From: CAVWUA01 sp963758025
Lineage (GTDB): Bacteria; Planctomycetota; Planctomycetia; Isosphaerales; Isosphaeraceae
Reading direction: 5' to 3'
Length of the DNA: 64,000 bases
Assembly: GCA_963758025.1 (NCBI GenBank)
Contig: CAVWUA010000005.1
Span: forward strand, 248,001 to 312,000
The number at the start of each line of letters is the position of its first letter. Position 1 is the stretch's first letter. The notes under the pieces were generated by a model. It was not told the DNA's origin. It did no database searches and worked only from the letters and a program-made list of their open reading frames with translations. Positions 1-15,172 of the stretch are shown in pieces. The position numbers and the translations under genes were made by a program.

Positions 1-1
1 T

Positions 2-1322
2 CCGGCGCGTCTAGAGAAGACCGACGCCAAGGAAGTTGGCCAACCCAAACCCGGTGAACTGCCCCGCAAGCTGATCGCGTTGCGCCAGGTGGACGCCAAG
101 GAGCGTGTGCAGAAGCTCCAGGACATGATCCACGAGAACGCCGGCGATCCGAATAACTACCTGCCCTACACGATGTTGCTCCAGACGGCCTCCGAGGCCG
201 ACCTGGCGGCCGACAAGGTGAGTGAGATCGTCAAGACCTGGATCGACCAGGCGGAATCTCACGGACCCATGTGGGTCAATGCCGTGCGTGCCAAGGCCCT
301 GAAGGCTCTCGCGGGAAAGAAAACCTACGCTCCGATTTCCCTCGACCTGGCCAAGGCCGCCGACAAGAACCTGTCTGAAAGTGCCTCGACCGAACAGAAG
401 GCGGAGATCGTCGGCCTGCTCGCCACCGCGGCCGAACAGGCTGGCGACGACCTCCTCGCCAGCCAGGCCCGCGAACGTTCCGAAAAGCTCGAAGCCGTCC
501 TCGACGAGGAATATCACGAGAAGGTGCCCCCCTTCGAACCCAAGCCATACGAGGGCAAGGCGACCCGCGTTGTCCTGATGGAACTCTTCACCGGCGCCCA
601 GTGCCCGCCGTGCGTGGCGGCGGACGTTGGCTTCGACGCGTTGCTAGAATCCTACAAGACGTCCCAGGTGATCGGTTTGCAGTACCACCTGCACATCCCC
701 GGTCCCGACCCGCTCGACGAACCCGACGTCCATGGCCCGGTCTGAGTACTACGACCAGGCGATCCGAGGCACGCCCACGACGATTTTCAACGGCGAGCCT
801 CTTGCCGGTGGCGGCGGTGGAATGGCCAATGCCGAGGCCAAATACCAGCAATACCGCGAGATCATCGACGAGCGTCTGGAAAAAACCCCGCAGGCCACGA
901 TTGACCTGAAAGCCACCCGCGACGGCAAGAACATCAAGATCAACGCCTCGGCGAAGGCCGAGAAAGCCGCCGAAGGCTCCAAGCCGAAGCTCCGTCTGGT
1001 GGTGATTGAAGAAGCGGTCCGTTACGTCGGCGGCAACGGCTTGCGGTTCCACCATCATGTCGTCCGCGACATGCCCGGCGGCCCCGAGGGCAAGGAACTG
1101 GCCGACGGTCAGGTTGAGGTCGAGCAGACGGTCTCGCTCGACGACGTGACGAACGAGATCCAAACCTACCTGAGCGACTTCGAGAAGAATCGCTCCGCCT
1201 TCCCGAACCCCCTCCCGCCGATCAAGCTGGAGAATCTCTCCATCGTCGCCTTCGTGCAGGACGACGCCGACAAGAGCGTCTGGAGCGCGGTCCAGGTGCC
1301 GTTGGAAGAGAATGGGAAGTAA
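2..1322 (+). CDS. Thioredoxin-like protein, 5' end missing, frame corrected
   Basis: The reading frame is open from base 2, so the N-terminus and any signal peptide lie outside the window. After a helical, charged stretch there is a thioredoxin-type segment, MELFTGAQCPPCVAADVGF, near base 578, with the CxxC motif expected of a redox-active or redox-derived fold. The frame then ends at 745, but the continuation, with a typical GTPTTIFNG segment of thioredoxin-like proteins, resumes one frame over at about 720. Deleting one base near 715-719 joins the two parts. The last 150 residues are a beta-rich domain I do not recognise. The substrate is unknown. The gene converges on uvrA and is separated from it by a hairpin. 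Confidence 0.6.
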
Positions 1323-1358
1323 CCGCAGAACTTCCTGTGATTGAAGTCACGATCGTCG

Positions 1359-1385
1359 TCGGGTGGGAAGATTTCTCTCACCCGA
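1359..1385. terminator. Hairpin between convergent genes
   Basis: A 7-bp perfect stem (tcgggtg/cacccga) with a 13-base loop lies in the 84-bp gap between the stops of the thioredoxin-like gene and uvrA. Its position suits a bidirectional terminator. There is no long T run, so the call rests on location and symmetry. Confidence 0.4.
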
Positions 1386-1406
1386 CACGGTCATTGCACA
1401 CGGCTC

Positions 1407-7880
<6,474 letters not shown>

Positions 7881-7955
7881 CCCTGGAGCGTCCTCAAAAA
7901 GGGGGCGTCAGCCTTCGTTGTCGGGCACGGTCCATCCGTCGTGGACCGAATTCAT

Positions 7956-7984
7956 ACTATACACGTGTCCGCACAGACTGTCCA
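7956..7984 (-). promoter_or_regulatory. Candidate sigma70-type promoter of uvrA
   Basis: On the minus strand, TGGACA (7984-7979) and TATAGT (7961-7956) are separated by exactly 17 bases. Each box matches five of six consensus positions. Transcription would start near 7949, leaving a leader of about 70 bases before the uvrA ATG. It lies downstream of the cytochrome-like gene, so uvrA can be transcribed alone. Confidence 0.6.
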
Positions 7985-8029
7985 TCCGCGCCGCCGGACG
8001 CTCCCGGGAGCCCCTTCTCCTCTTTCTGT

Positions 8030-8489
8030 TCACTCGACGATTCCCACGGGGATCGTCGCTTCCGGGATGGTTCTCATGCTGACGAACTTGTTCTCCCGGA
8101 CGAGCTTGTGGCAGTTGACGCAGTTCATCGTCATCTTGACGTAGGCGAGGGTCGCCCCGTCGAGGTCGCGCTTCTTGGCCTTGCTCTCCAGGGTCTCCGC
8201 GATCTCCTGAAACTCCGTGCTGTAACGGAGATAGACCACATTGGGCGTGACATGCCACATCTTCTGCTTCGCTCATCTCGCGGAGTTCACGAGCGTTCTG
8301 GGCAATGGCCGTGTAATCCTCCAGCGCGAGCCCTTCGAGAATCTTTTGCGAACGCTCCAGTTTCTGACGCATGAACTGGCGCAGGTCGTTCGGATCTTCT
8401 CCCCGTCCATGCAGCGCGAGCCCTCCGATCAGGAACAAGGACAGGAGAATCGGCAAGAGCGCCGCCCGGTTCGTCGTTATTGCCTTCAT
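8030..8489 (-). CDS. Small secreted c-type cytochrome-like protein, frame corrected
   Basis: A protein of about 152 residues with an N-terminal hydrophobic signal segment (LLPILLSLFLIGGLALHG) and one CxxCH haem-attachment motif, CVNCH, near base 8118. The helical layout with the haem motif near the C-terminus resembles cytochrome c' family proteins, which act in the periplasm. I chose ATG 8489 because the signal peptide follows it directly. The frame breaks near 8258, where one extra base (gcagaag/atgtgg) separates the N-terminal helices from the part starting MWHVTPNVVYLRY. The 3' end is 150 bp before the uvrA start. The gene is divergent from the cardiolipin synthase gene. The redox partner is unknown. 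Confidence 0.65.
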
Positions 8490-8709
8490 GGTTCGTCTTC
8501 TCCGTTCGTATCGCGCGAATGAGTCCAGAACCGCTTTCCACGTTACAACCCACAAATTCGGACTGCAACGAGAAACCGCAATGCGCGAAGGTGGAACTTT
8601 TCCCGCGCGAGAACATGGCGACCGGCCGCTCTCAACGGGTTACTATGTTCCTCCAAACGACCGAGACTCGATCCGTTACGCCTCAAGACTCGCACGGAAA
8701 TCGACGCCC

Positions 8710-10159
8710 ATGCCCGAACTCGACGCGAGGTTCCTGCCCTGGTTCCTCTCCGCCGTCAGTGTCACGATCAGCCTTGTGGCCACGTGCCACGTGATCCTCA
8801 AGAAACGGGAGACGCGGGCAGCCATCGGCTGGATCGGTTTGATCTGGCTCTCGCCCTTCCTCGGAACGTTGCTTTACGTACTCTTCGGCATCAACCGGAT
8901 CAGCCGGAAGGCCCGCTCGCTCCGGCGCAGCCGTCCCCGCTTCGAACCTCCGGCCTGCCGCGAATGCAGCCCGGAGATGGTCCGCCAGGCCCTCTCTCCC
9001 GAAGGGCTCCACCTGATCCCGCTCACGAGGCTGGTGAGCAAAATCACTCCCCAACCGCTCTTTCCCGGCAACCGATTCACTCCGTTGCGCAACGGTGACG
9101 AAGCATACCCGCAGATGCTCAAGGCGATTCACGACGCCGAGCGCAGCGTGAGCCTGGGGACGTACATCTTCAACGATGACCTCGCCGGCCAGATGTTCAT
9201 CCAGGCCCTCGGAAACGCCGTCGAGCGCGGGGTGGAAGTCCGGGTCCTGGTTGATGACATCGGCGCCCGCTACGATCTGCCGCGCGTGTTCCACGCTCTG
9301 CGCAAGGTCGGTGTGACCTTCGCGTCATTCCTGCCCTCGCTGGCCCCCGGCTTCATGCCGTATTTCAACCTGAGGAACCACCGCAAGATTCTCGTCGCCG
9401 ACGGCCGGACCGGGTTCACCGGGGGCATGAATATCGACAAGGACTACTACCACGAGTTCAATACCAGGTCGCCCAAGAACGACCTGCACTTCCGCGTCGA
9501 GGGGCCGGTGGTCGCCACCTTGCAACACGTCTTCGTCGAAGATTGGGCCTTCACCACGGGCGAATCCCTGAAAGGGAGATGCCTGGTTCCCGGCGATCGA
9601 GGCCGCGGGTCAGACCATCGCCCGAGGAATCGCGGACGGTCCCGACGAGGACGTCGATCGCCTCGTTACCGCGATCCTCGGCGCGCTCTGCTGCGCGACG
9701 AAGCGGGTCGTCATCCTCACCCCGTACTTCGTGCCGGAGTCGCCCCTGACCTCCGCCCTGGCCGTCACGGCGCTTCGAGGGATCGAGGTGGACATCATCC
9801 TCCCCAGCGAGAACAACCTGAATATGGTCAAGTGGGCCGCAACCACGACGCTCGAAGAACTGGTCTCCAGCGGTTGCCGAGTCTGGTTCACGCCACCCCC
9901 GTTCGACCACACCAAGCTGATGATCGTCGACGGCCTCTGGAGCTTCATCGGCTCGGCGAACTGGGACGCCCGCAGTTTCCGGCTTAACTTCGAGTTCAAT
10001 TTCGAATGCTACGGCTCCGAACTGGCCGAGAAGCTGGAAACGATTGTTCAGAGTAAGCTCGACGGCGCACGGCAAGTCCGTAAGGAGGACCTCGACAACC
10101 GAGGACTCCCCACCAAACTCCGCGATGGAATGGCTGGCCTGATGTCCCCCTACTTATGA
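8710..10159 (+). CDS. cls: PLD-type cardiolipin synthase, frame corrected
   Basis: Phospholipase D superfamily enzyme, most likely joining two phosphatidylglycerols into cardiolipin at the inner membrane. Two hydrophobic N-terminal segments are followed by two HKD motifs: HRKILVADGRTGFTGGMN near 9380 and HTKLMIVDGLWSFIGSAN near 9909. The corrected length is about 482 residues, normal for the family. The start ATG 8710 places the first membrane segment correctly. One extra base in the aaaggg run at 9568-9573 breaks the frame, and the protein continues intact as GDAWFPAIEAAGQ. A downstream endonuclease/exonuclease/phosphatase gene recalls the E. coli clsB-ybhP neighbourhood. A PLD family member with another lipid substrate cannot be excluded. 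Confidence 0.82.
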
Positions 10160-10175
10160 TTTCCGACAAAAGTCG

Positions 10176-10204
10176 TTGGTCGCGTCAAGTTTTTACCGTA
10201 TAAT
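10176..10204 (+). promoter_or_regulatory. Candidate promoter upstream of the 227-residue membrane protein gene
   Basis: TTGGTC (10176-10181) and a perfect TATAAT (10199-10204) are separated by 17 bases, directly after the cardiolipin synthase gene. The -35 box is weak. A transcript would carry a leader of about 170 bases before the GTG at 10384. Confidence 0.4.
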
Positions 10205-10383
10205 AAGTTACGGAAAGCCCACAGACGTTCCAGCGATGACGGGATTCATTATCTCCCTCTGGCATCGAACATGCTCTATGAGGAATTCGAACTAGGGAAG
10301 AGAGAATCGGAGAGAGGCGTGGAATCTGACCATCGTGCGGGTCTCTTTCGAGATCCACCAGCGATTCTGGTTGGGGCAAACTG

Positions 10384-11067
10384 GTGAACATCTACCTGTT
10401 ACGGATTGACGATCAGCATACCGAGTTTTACTCGGAGTCGAAGCCTTCGACGGGTTCCTCGCCGGACGAACGGAGCGAGGGGATTCGTCAGTGGGCGGAT
10501 CGCCGTTCGCGATCGTTCCGGGCGGGACTGCGACGTTCCAAGCACCCGATGGGGCGAGCCCTCCGCTACGTCTGGGATTGGCTGCACAAGCACATCGGTA
10601 CGGATGAGCCGATGCTGCGCGGGCTGCGACGCGCCGAGTCGATCGTCATCCATCATCCCACGACCATGACCGTCGAGGAAGCCAATGCGGCCTGGGAAGG
10701 CTACCTCGCGCACCGGCAGAAACACCACGTCCTCTGGCTGATCGTCAACGCCCTGCTCGCGCCCATTACCGGGATCGGCCTGATGATCATTCCGGGACCG
10801 AACGTGGTCGGGTTCTGGTTTGCCTACCGGGCCTTGATGCACCTGTTCGCCCTGCTGGGCGTCCTGCGAGCGCGTGGCAAGACGTTGCCGTTGACGTATG
10901 AACCCTCGGAATCGCTCGACACGATCCTGACCGACGCGGACACGCGGCAGGTGGCCGAGGTGGCGCACGAGTGCGGGTTGAAACGGCTCGGTAAGCTGAT
11001 CCGTCACCACGAAAGCGTTATTCAGTCGAAGTTAAACCCGCACGAGATGCCGCTCGTCCGCCAATGA
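10384..11067 (+). CDS. Hypothetical membrane protein, possibly K+/H+ exchange-related
   Basis: Intact 227-residue protein starting at GTG 10384. The N-terminal 110 residues are charged and soluble-looking. A hydrophobic region at residues about 118-160 (WLIVNALLAPITGIGLMIIP, then a Gly/Pro break and a second hydrophobic run) probably makes two membrane passes, and a charged tail follows. The layout and the opening MNIYLLRIDD remind me of the family named after a yeast mitochondrial K+/H+ exchange-related protein. That resemblance is from memory and unproven. It sits between cls and the endonuclease/exonuclease/phosphatase gene on the same strand, so a membrane lipid or ion role is possible. 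Confidence 0.55.
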   Translation: MNIYLLRIDDQHTEFYSESKPSTGSSPDERSEGIRQWADRRSRSFRAGLRRSKHPMGRALRYVWDWLHKHIGTDEPMLRGLRRAESIVIHHPTTMTVEEANAAWEGYLAHRQKHHVLWLIVNALLAPITGIGLMIIPGPNVVGFWFAYRALMHLFALLGVLRARGKTLPLTYEPSESLDTILTDADTRQVAEVAHECGLKRLGKLIRHHESVIQSKLNPHEMPLVRQ

Positions 11068-11110
11068 GACGACATCCCCGTTCACCCTCCCTCTCGGCGA
11101 TCATCCAGCA

Positions 11111-11883
11111 ATGCGCGTGCTCAGCTACAACATCCATAAAGGCATCGGCGGGCGCGACCGCCGATACAGCCTGGAGCGGATCCTCCATGTGATCGAGGAG
11201 GAGAACCCGGACCTGCTCTGCCTCCAGGAAGTCGATCGCAACGTCAAGCGATCCAGCTTCCATAACCAGCCGGAGCAGCTCGCCCAGGAACTGAATGCCA
11301 CGGCCAGTTTCTTCCAGTTCAACCACAAGGTCCGCGAGGGGGGCTACGGCAACCTCGTCCTCTCCCGCTGGCCGATCGGTTCAAAGCATCAGATCTCTCT
11401 ACGATTGAGCTGCGCAAGATCGCGAGAGCGCAAATGGTCGTCGTGGAGACCCCGGAAGGCCCCTTGCACCTGATCAACTGGCACCTTGGCCTGGCGGAGA
11501 AGGAGCGGCACTGGCAGGTCGGGCACCTCCTCTCGCACCATCTCTTCAAGGAATCCGCGCACCTGCCGACCCTGATCATCGGCGACACGAACGACTGGCG
11601 TTGCACCCTCGGCAAGCGGAAGGGACCATTCGCCAGCCATGGTTTTCATGAAATAACGCGGCCGCCGTCGCGCTTCCGCTCGTTCCCGGCCACCTTGCCG
11701 ATGGGCTCGCTGGACAAGGCCTTCGTGCGCGGGGAGATCGAGGTCCGCCATGCCCGCGTCGTGCGCAATCCGATGGCGCACCAGGCGTCGGACCACCTGC
11801 CCCTGGTCGTCGATTTCCACATCAACGGCCATGCTTCAGCCGCGGAACCGGCCGCGCACCCAGAGAAGCACTCCGGCCACTGA
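11111..11883 (+). CDS. Endonuclease/exonuclease/phosphatase family protein, frame corrected
   Basis: Metal-dependent phosphoesterase fold, about 256 residues. Visible motifs in order: SYNIHKG at the N-terminus, LQEVDRN with the metal-binding Glu, GDTNDW, and the C-terminal SDHLPL with the catalytic His. The frame breaks inside tctctct at 11394-11400. Removing one CT unit, or adding one base, restores a reading HQISTIELRKIARAQ. It follows the membrane protein gene by 43 bp and lies near cls, as in the E. coli ybhP-clsB neighbourhood. The substrate is unknown. YbhP-like proteins are not classical DNA nucleases. The last 48 bp overlap the end of the convergent DUF2238 gene. Confidence 0.75.
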
Positions 11884-12492
11884 CGCCCCCGTCAGGTTCG
11901 AGACGAGGTCCCAGCCCGTGTTGACGTAGCCGCCGACGTTCGTCTTGGGCAAGACGCGTGTGGCAGTGAACTCGATCACCTCGTTCAACGCACCGAAGCC
12001 CATGCTGGCCATCACGCAAAGCGTGACCAGCCCGAACGTTGGCCGGGCGGCCCCCGTCGCTCCCCGGAGCGCCTGCCAGCACAACCAGGTCGTTACCGCG
12101 AAGCCGAAGGCATGGGTCGCCTGGTCGTATTTCAGGTTATGCCCGGGCAGGAGCCAGAGGTTGTAGAGCACGAACGGCGGCCCCTCCACCGGCCAGCTCT
12201 CGGGAACCGCCACGAGGCCGCCGCACATGTGCAGCAAGCCCCAGAGGCTCAGGCCCCCCAGGACCCCGAGGCTCAGACACACCCGCAGATGCACGACCGT
12301 CACGACGGCGATCAGGATCGCCATCACGACAATATAGATCAGGAATTCCCCGTTCCCCGCGACGACCGCATCCACGCTGAACCCCAACAGGTAGAGCAGC
12401 GTGAACCCCAGGATCACCCAGACGCTCGGGGTGACCTGAGTCCGCGTTCGCTCCGGCTGTCGGACCTCATCGGGAGTCATGGCGTCCATCAT
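11836..12492 (-). CDS. DUF2238/YjdF-like integral membrane protein
   Basis: Intact, 218 residues, with about six hydrophobic segments. The conserved-looking core has GALNEVIEFTATRVLP followed by GWDLVSNLTGASVAGVLLW, the acidic pattern (E..E, D) seen in DUF2238/YjdF inner-membrane proteins. No function is established for the family. Two ATGs, at 12492 and 12480, are possible starts. The 5' end overlaps a small reading frame at 12467-12613, so translation may be coupled. The 3' end overlaps the convergent phosphoesterase gene by 48 bp. Confidence 0.65.
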   Translation of the reverse strand: MMDAMTPDEVRQPERTRTQVTPSVWVILGFTLLYLLGFSVDAVVAGNGEFLIYIVVMAILIAVVTVVHLRVCLSLGVLGGLSLWGLLHMCGGLVAVPESWPVEGPPFVLYNLWLLPGHNLKYDQATHAFGFAVTTWLCWQALRGATGAARPTFGLVTLCVMASMGFGALNEVIEFTATRVLPKTNVGGYVNTGWDLVSNLTGASVAGVLLWVRGRFRG

Positions 12493-12613
12493 CGTCGAGC
12501 GGAAGCGCCGTGTCGAGGACGCGCCGCACGGCCTCGTGAAGCTCCGGGGCTTTCGTGCGGACGACCATCTCTCCGTACAGGGTACCGAAGACGGCGATCC
12601 AGGCCAGCATCAT
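12467..12613 (-). CDS. Small membrane protein, 48 residues
   Basis: Short frame starting at tandem ATGs (MMLAWIAVFGTLYGEMVVRT), with a hydrophobic N-terminus and a charged C-terminus ending ...DDDGRHDSR. The frame stays open upstream through a plausible TLDWRGW segment but has no standard start there, so it may be the tail of a slightly longer gene. Its stop lies inside the first codons of the DUF2238 gene, which suggests translational coupling. I do not recognise a family. Confidence 0.4.
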   Translation of the reverse strand: MMLAWIAVFGTLYGEMVVRTKAPELHEAVRRVLDTALPLDDDGRHDSR

Positions 12614-12661
12614 CCAACCGCGCCAGTCGAGCGTTCGTGGCGTCCCCCGATCGTCTCCCTC

Positions 12662-12716
12662 AGAGGCGATCCGAGAAGCCCGGAGGGGCGAAAATTGAGC
12701 GTTCCGGATCGCCTCT
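12662..12716. repeat. 12-bp inverted repeat at the end of the glycan operon
   Basis: Perfect arms agaggcgatccg (12662-12673) and cggatcgcctct (12705-12716) are separated by 31 bases, just at the stop of the heptosyltransferase gene. It may act as a transcription terminator or mRNA 3'-end structure for the long minus-strand operon. No T run follows it. Confidence 0.4.
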
Positions 12717-14062
12717 CAGAGCGGCGCATGCGGCGACTCCTCGCGGTGCAGCCGTCCCCACCAGCGTCGGGCGGCACGATAGACGCGGTCGGGGGCGAGA
12801 TCGGTCATGCAAGGGTGATCGGCCAGGGGACAGATCTTCCGGTGGCACGGCTGGCAAGGGACACGGTGCCGCAGGACAAGCGAACGACTCGACCAGGGAC
12901 GCCACTGGCTCGCGCGGTTCGTCCCGCTGAACAGCACGACGGAGGTCACCCCGGCGCAGGCCGCCAGATGAGCCGGTCCGGAGTCGGCCCCGATGAACAG
13001 GTCAGCCCGCTCCAGCAGGGCGGCCGTTTCCGTCAGGGCGAGCCGCCCCGTCCAGTCGCGCAGGTTCGGGTGCGGGGGGAGATCCCGGGCCGCGTCGATG
13101 TCCTCCGGCCCTCCCACGACGACCACGCGCCAGCCATCGTCGAGGAACCGGCCGAGCAGCGCCGCCCAGTGCCGTGGCGGCCAGCGTTTCGCGGCTGTCC
13201 CCGCGCCGAGATGCACGGCCAGGAGCGGCGCCTCGGACCCGAACCGACCCGCGTGCAGCCAGTCGGCCTCGTCACGGAACGTTTTTTCGTGGACAAGTCG
13301 TTCGAGTCCGGAAGCCGGCGCCGGTTCGCCTCCGGCGAGCACTTTCGGCAAGACCGGCCGGCGCGACCGAACCGGCCAGGCCTCGTTCAGCAGACGGCCC
13401 ACCTGGACCCGTTCGCCGTCTCCGGCATGCGCCTCGACCCTCGCCGGCTCAAGCGGCGGGATGCCGAGCCGGTCCAGCAAGGCCAGGCGGGAAATGACCT
13501 CGTGACGATCGGGCACCCAGGGGGCCATGTCGGTCAAAAGAAAGCCGCCGCCGCCCATTCCCCAGCCGAGCCGTCGGGGGATGCCCGCCAGGGCCAGCAC
13601 GAGGACCGTCAGCACGTCCCCGCGCACGTCGATGCCAAGATCGTAATGATTCCCCCGCAGAGAGCGGCCCAGACTCCAGACCGCCGAGCCGAGCGCCCAG
13701 CCGCCCGGTCGGCGCTCGAACCAGTTCCGCGTCGCCAGGTGAACGTGATCGACATGAGGGTTGGCCTCGAACACCGCCTGATTGCTCGGCGAGGCCAGAA
13801 CATCCAGCCGGGCAAGGGGATACGCCGCCCGCAACCTCGGAAACAACGGGCTGGAGAGGACGGCGTCTCCCATGTGGTCGAGCTGCACGACGAGGATGCG
13901 CCGGGGGTTCTCGACCCGGCGGGCCGGTCGGGCCCGCCTCCAGAAGCCCATCCCGAGCGTCCCAACCGCGTCGAGGACGTGGACCAGCACCCGCCACCGC
14001 CACTTGCTGTAGCGGTACGTGCGAACAGGCACCGGCCTGGGCTCACGACGCGACACGATCAT
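12716..14062 (-). CDS. Glycosyltransferase family 9 (heptosyltransferase-like)
   Basis: Intact, about 448 residues from ATG 14062, which overlaps the preceding gene by 20 bp. GT9 enzymes add heptose from an ADP-heptose donor to lipopolysaccharide core or related glycans on the cytoplasmic face. Visible motifs: ILVVQLDHMGDAVLSSPLFP at the acceptor-side N-terminus, HLGAGTAAKRWP in the middle, and FIGADSGPAHLAACAG in the donor-binding half. A Cys-rich CQPCHRKICPL segment near the C-terminus is common in this group. It is the last gene of the glycan operon. The exact sugar cannot be told from sequence. Confidence 0.85.
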   Translation of the reverse strand: MIVSRREPRPVPVRTYRYSKWRWRVLVHVLDAVGTLGMGFWRRARPARRVENPRRILVVQLDHMGDAVLSSPLFPRLRAAYPLARLDVLASPSNQAVFEANPHVDHVHLATRNWFERRPGGWALGSAVWSLGRSLRGNHYDLGIDVRGDVLTVLVLALAGIPRRLGWGMGGGGFLLTDMAPWVPDRHEVISRLALLDRLGIPPLEPARVEAHAGDGERVQVGRLLNEAWPVRSRRPVLPKVLAGGEPAPASGLERLVHEKTFRDEADWLHAGRFGSEAPLLAVHLGAGTAAKRWPPRHWAALLGRFLDDGWRVVVVGGPEDIDAARDLPPHPNLRDWTGRLALTETAALLERADLFIGADSGPAHLAACAGVTSVVLFSGTNRASQWRPWSSRSLVLRHRVPCQPCHRKICPLADHPCMTDLAPDRVYRAARRWWGRLHREESPHAPL

Positions 14063-15088
14063 AGGCCTCCGAGGTCTCGCGGGCGACGGCTGACCAGAGA
14101 TAGTGTCTTTCGACGTGCGTGGCAAGGTCGGGATGGGGACCAGAGGCCCACGCCGTGGCGATTGCCCGGGCGATTTCCGCGGGACGGTCGGGCCGGGCAT
14201 AGCGGACGCGATCTCCGAAGTATTCCCGCGTGCAACCGAACGGCGTGAGCACGACCGGACAGCCCGCCAGCGCCGCCTCCAGGGCCGCCAGGCCGGGCGT
14301 CTCGAACCAGCTCGGCAAGGCGAAGACCCGCGCCGCCGCGTACGCCGACGCCAGCAGCGGATCATCGTGGGCGATCCTCGGCAGCCAGCGCAAGACCCCC
14401 TGCCCTTCGCGTCGGCAAGCGTCGCCGTAGGCTTCGTGTCCTGGAACCATGTCGCCGATCACGACCAGCGGCCTCCCCGCCCGGCGCGCCGCGCGGATCA
14501 GGCCGAGCACGTTCTTTCGAGGCTCGACCCGCCCGACGTAGAGCACGTTATCTCCCGTTCCGTGTCGTTCGTGAAAGGCCGACGGGTCCGCCCGAGCGAA
14601 GCGTGGTTCCACGCCGTTGGGCACCACGATGATCCGTCGAGGATCGGCCCCAAAAAGCCGGACCAGTTGCCGCCCCTCGGCCTCGGAGTTGGGCAGAATC
14701 CCATCGGCCAGGCTCAGCAGCTCGGCACGCCAGCCCAGCCGTTTCGGTCCGAAACGTCTCACGGACCACTTGGCGAGGTCGAGGACGCGTTGGGAGGATG
14801 TCGTTGCCAGGGCGGCCAAAGCTCTCGGCTCGACCCAGCAGATCGTCGAGAGCACGACCGGCACCCGCCGGGCCTTCGCCACGCGAGCCAGGGCCAGACC
14901 TTCGCGCGACATGCCGAAGAGATGGAGCAGCCGCGCCCTCTCCAGCCGGTCCGTCCAGGGGCAAAACGGCCGGACGGCGACACCCCGCGCTTCGAGGTGC
15001 CTCGCCGTCTGTAAAAGCTGGTTTTCCCCCCACCGGGCGCCTGGAAGACCGCCGAGGGGGCGTGCAGGAGCACGGACCCATCCGTCAT
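14043..15088 (-). CDS. GT4 family glycosyltransferase, frame corrected
   Basis: About 348 residues with a GT-B fold. The N-terminus has HAPSAVFQAPGGG, continuing after correction as ENQLLQTARHLEARGV. The C-terminal half has GRVEPRKNVLGLIRAA and WFETPGLAALEAALAGCP, the EX7E donor-binding region of GT4. One G is missing from the G run near 15024-15030, which splits the protein. I chose ATG 15088. A GTG at 15176, overlapping the stop of the deacetylase gene, is an alternative but lies in the other frame. The enzyme probably uses a nucleotide sugar in envelope glycan assembly. It precedes the GT9 gene with overlap. Confidence 0.78.
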
Positions 15089-15172
15089 CGGCCCCTGACA
15101 ACGATCGGCAAGCCAGGACGACGCGTTGACGCGCGGCGCGGTCTCCTCGCGAGCGCACTGCCAGGGGCAATC

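Noticed and set aside
10185..10391. 68-residue minus-strand frame between cls and the membrane protein gene
   Set aside because: It overlaps the candidate promoter and leader, and shows no motif or ribosome-binding site.
12479..14248. Long open frame on plus opposite the heptosyltransferase
   Set aside because: Arg/Pro-rich low-complexity protein with no known features. The minus-strand gene has clear GT9 motifs.
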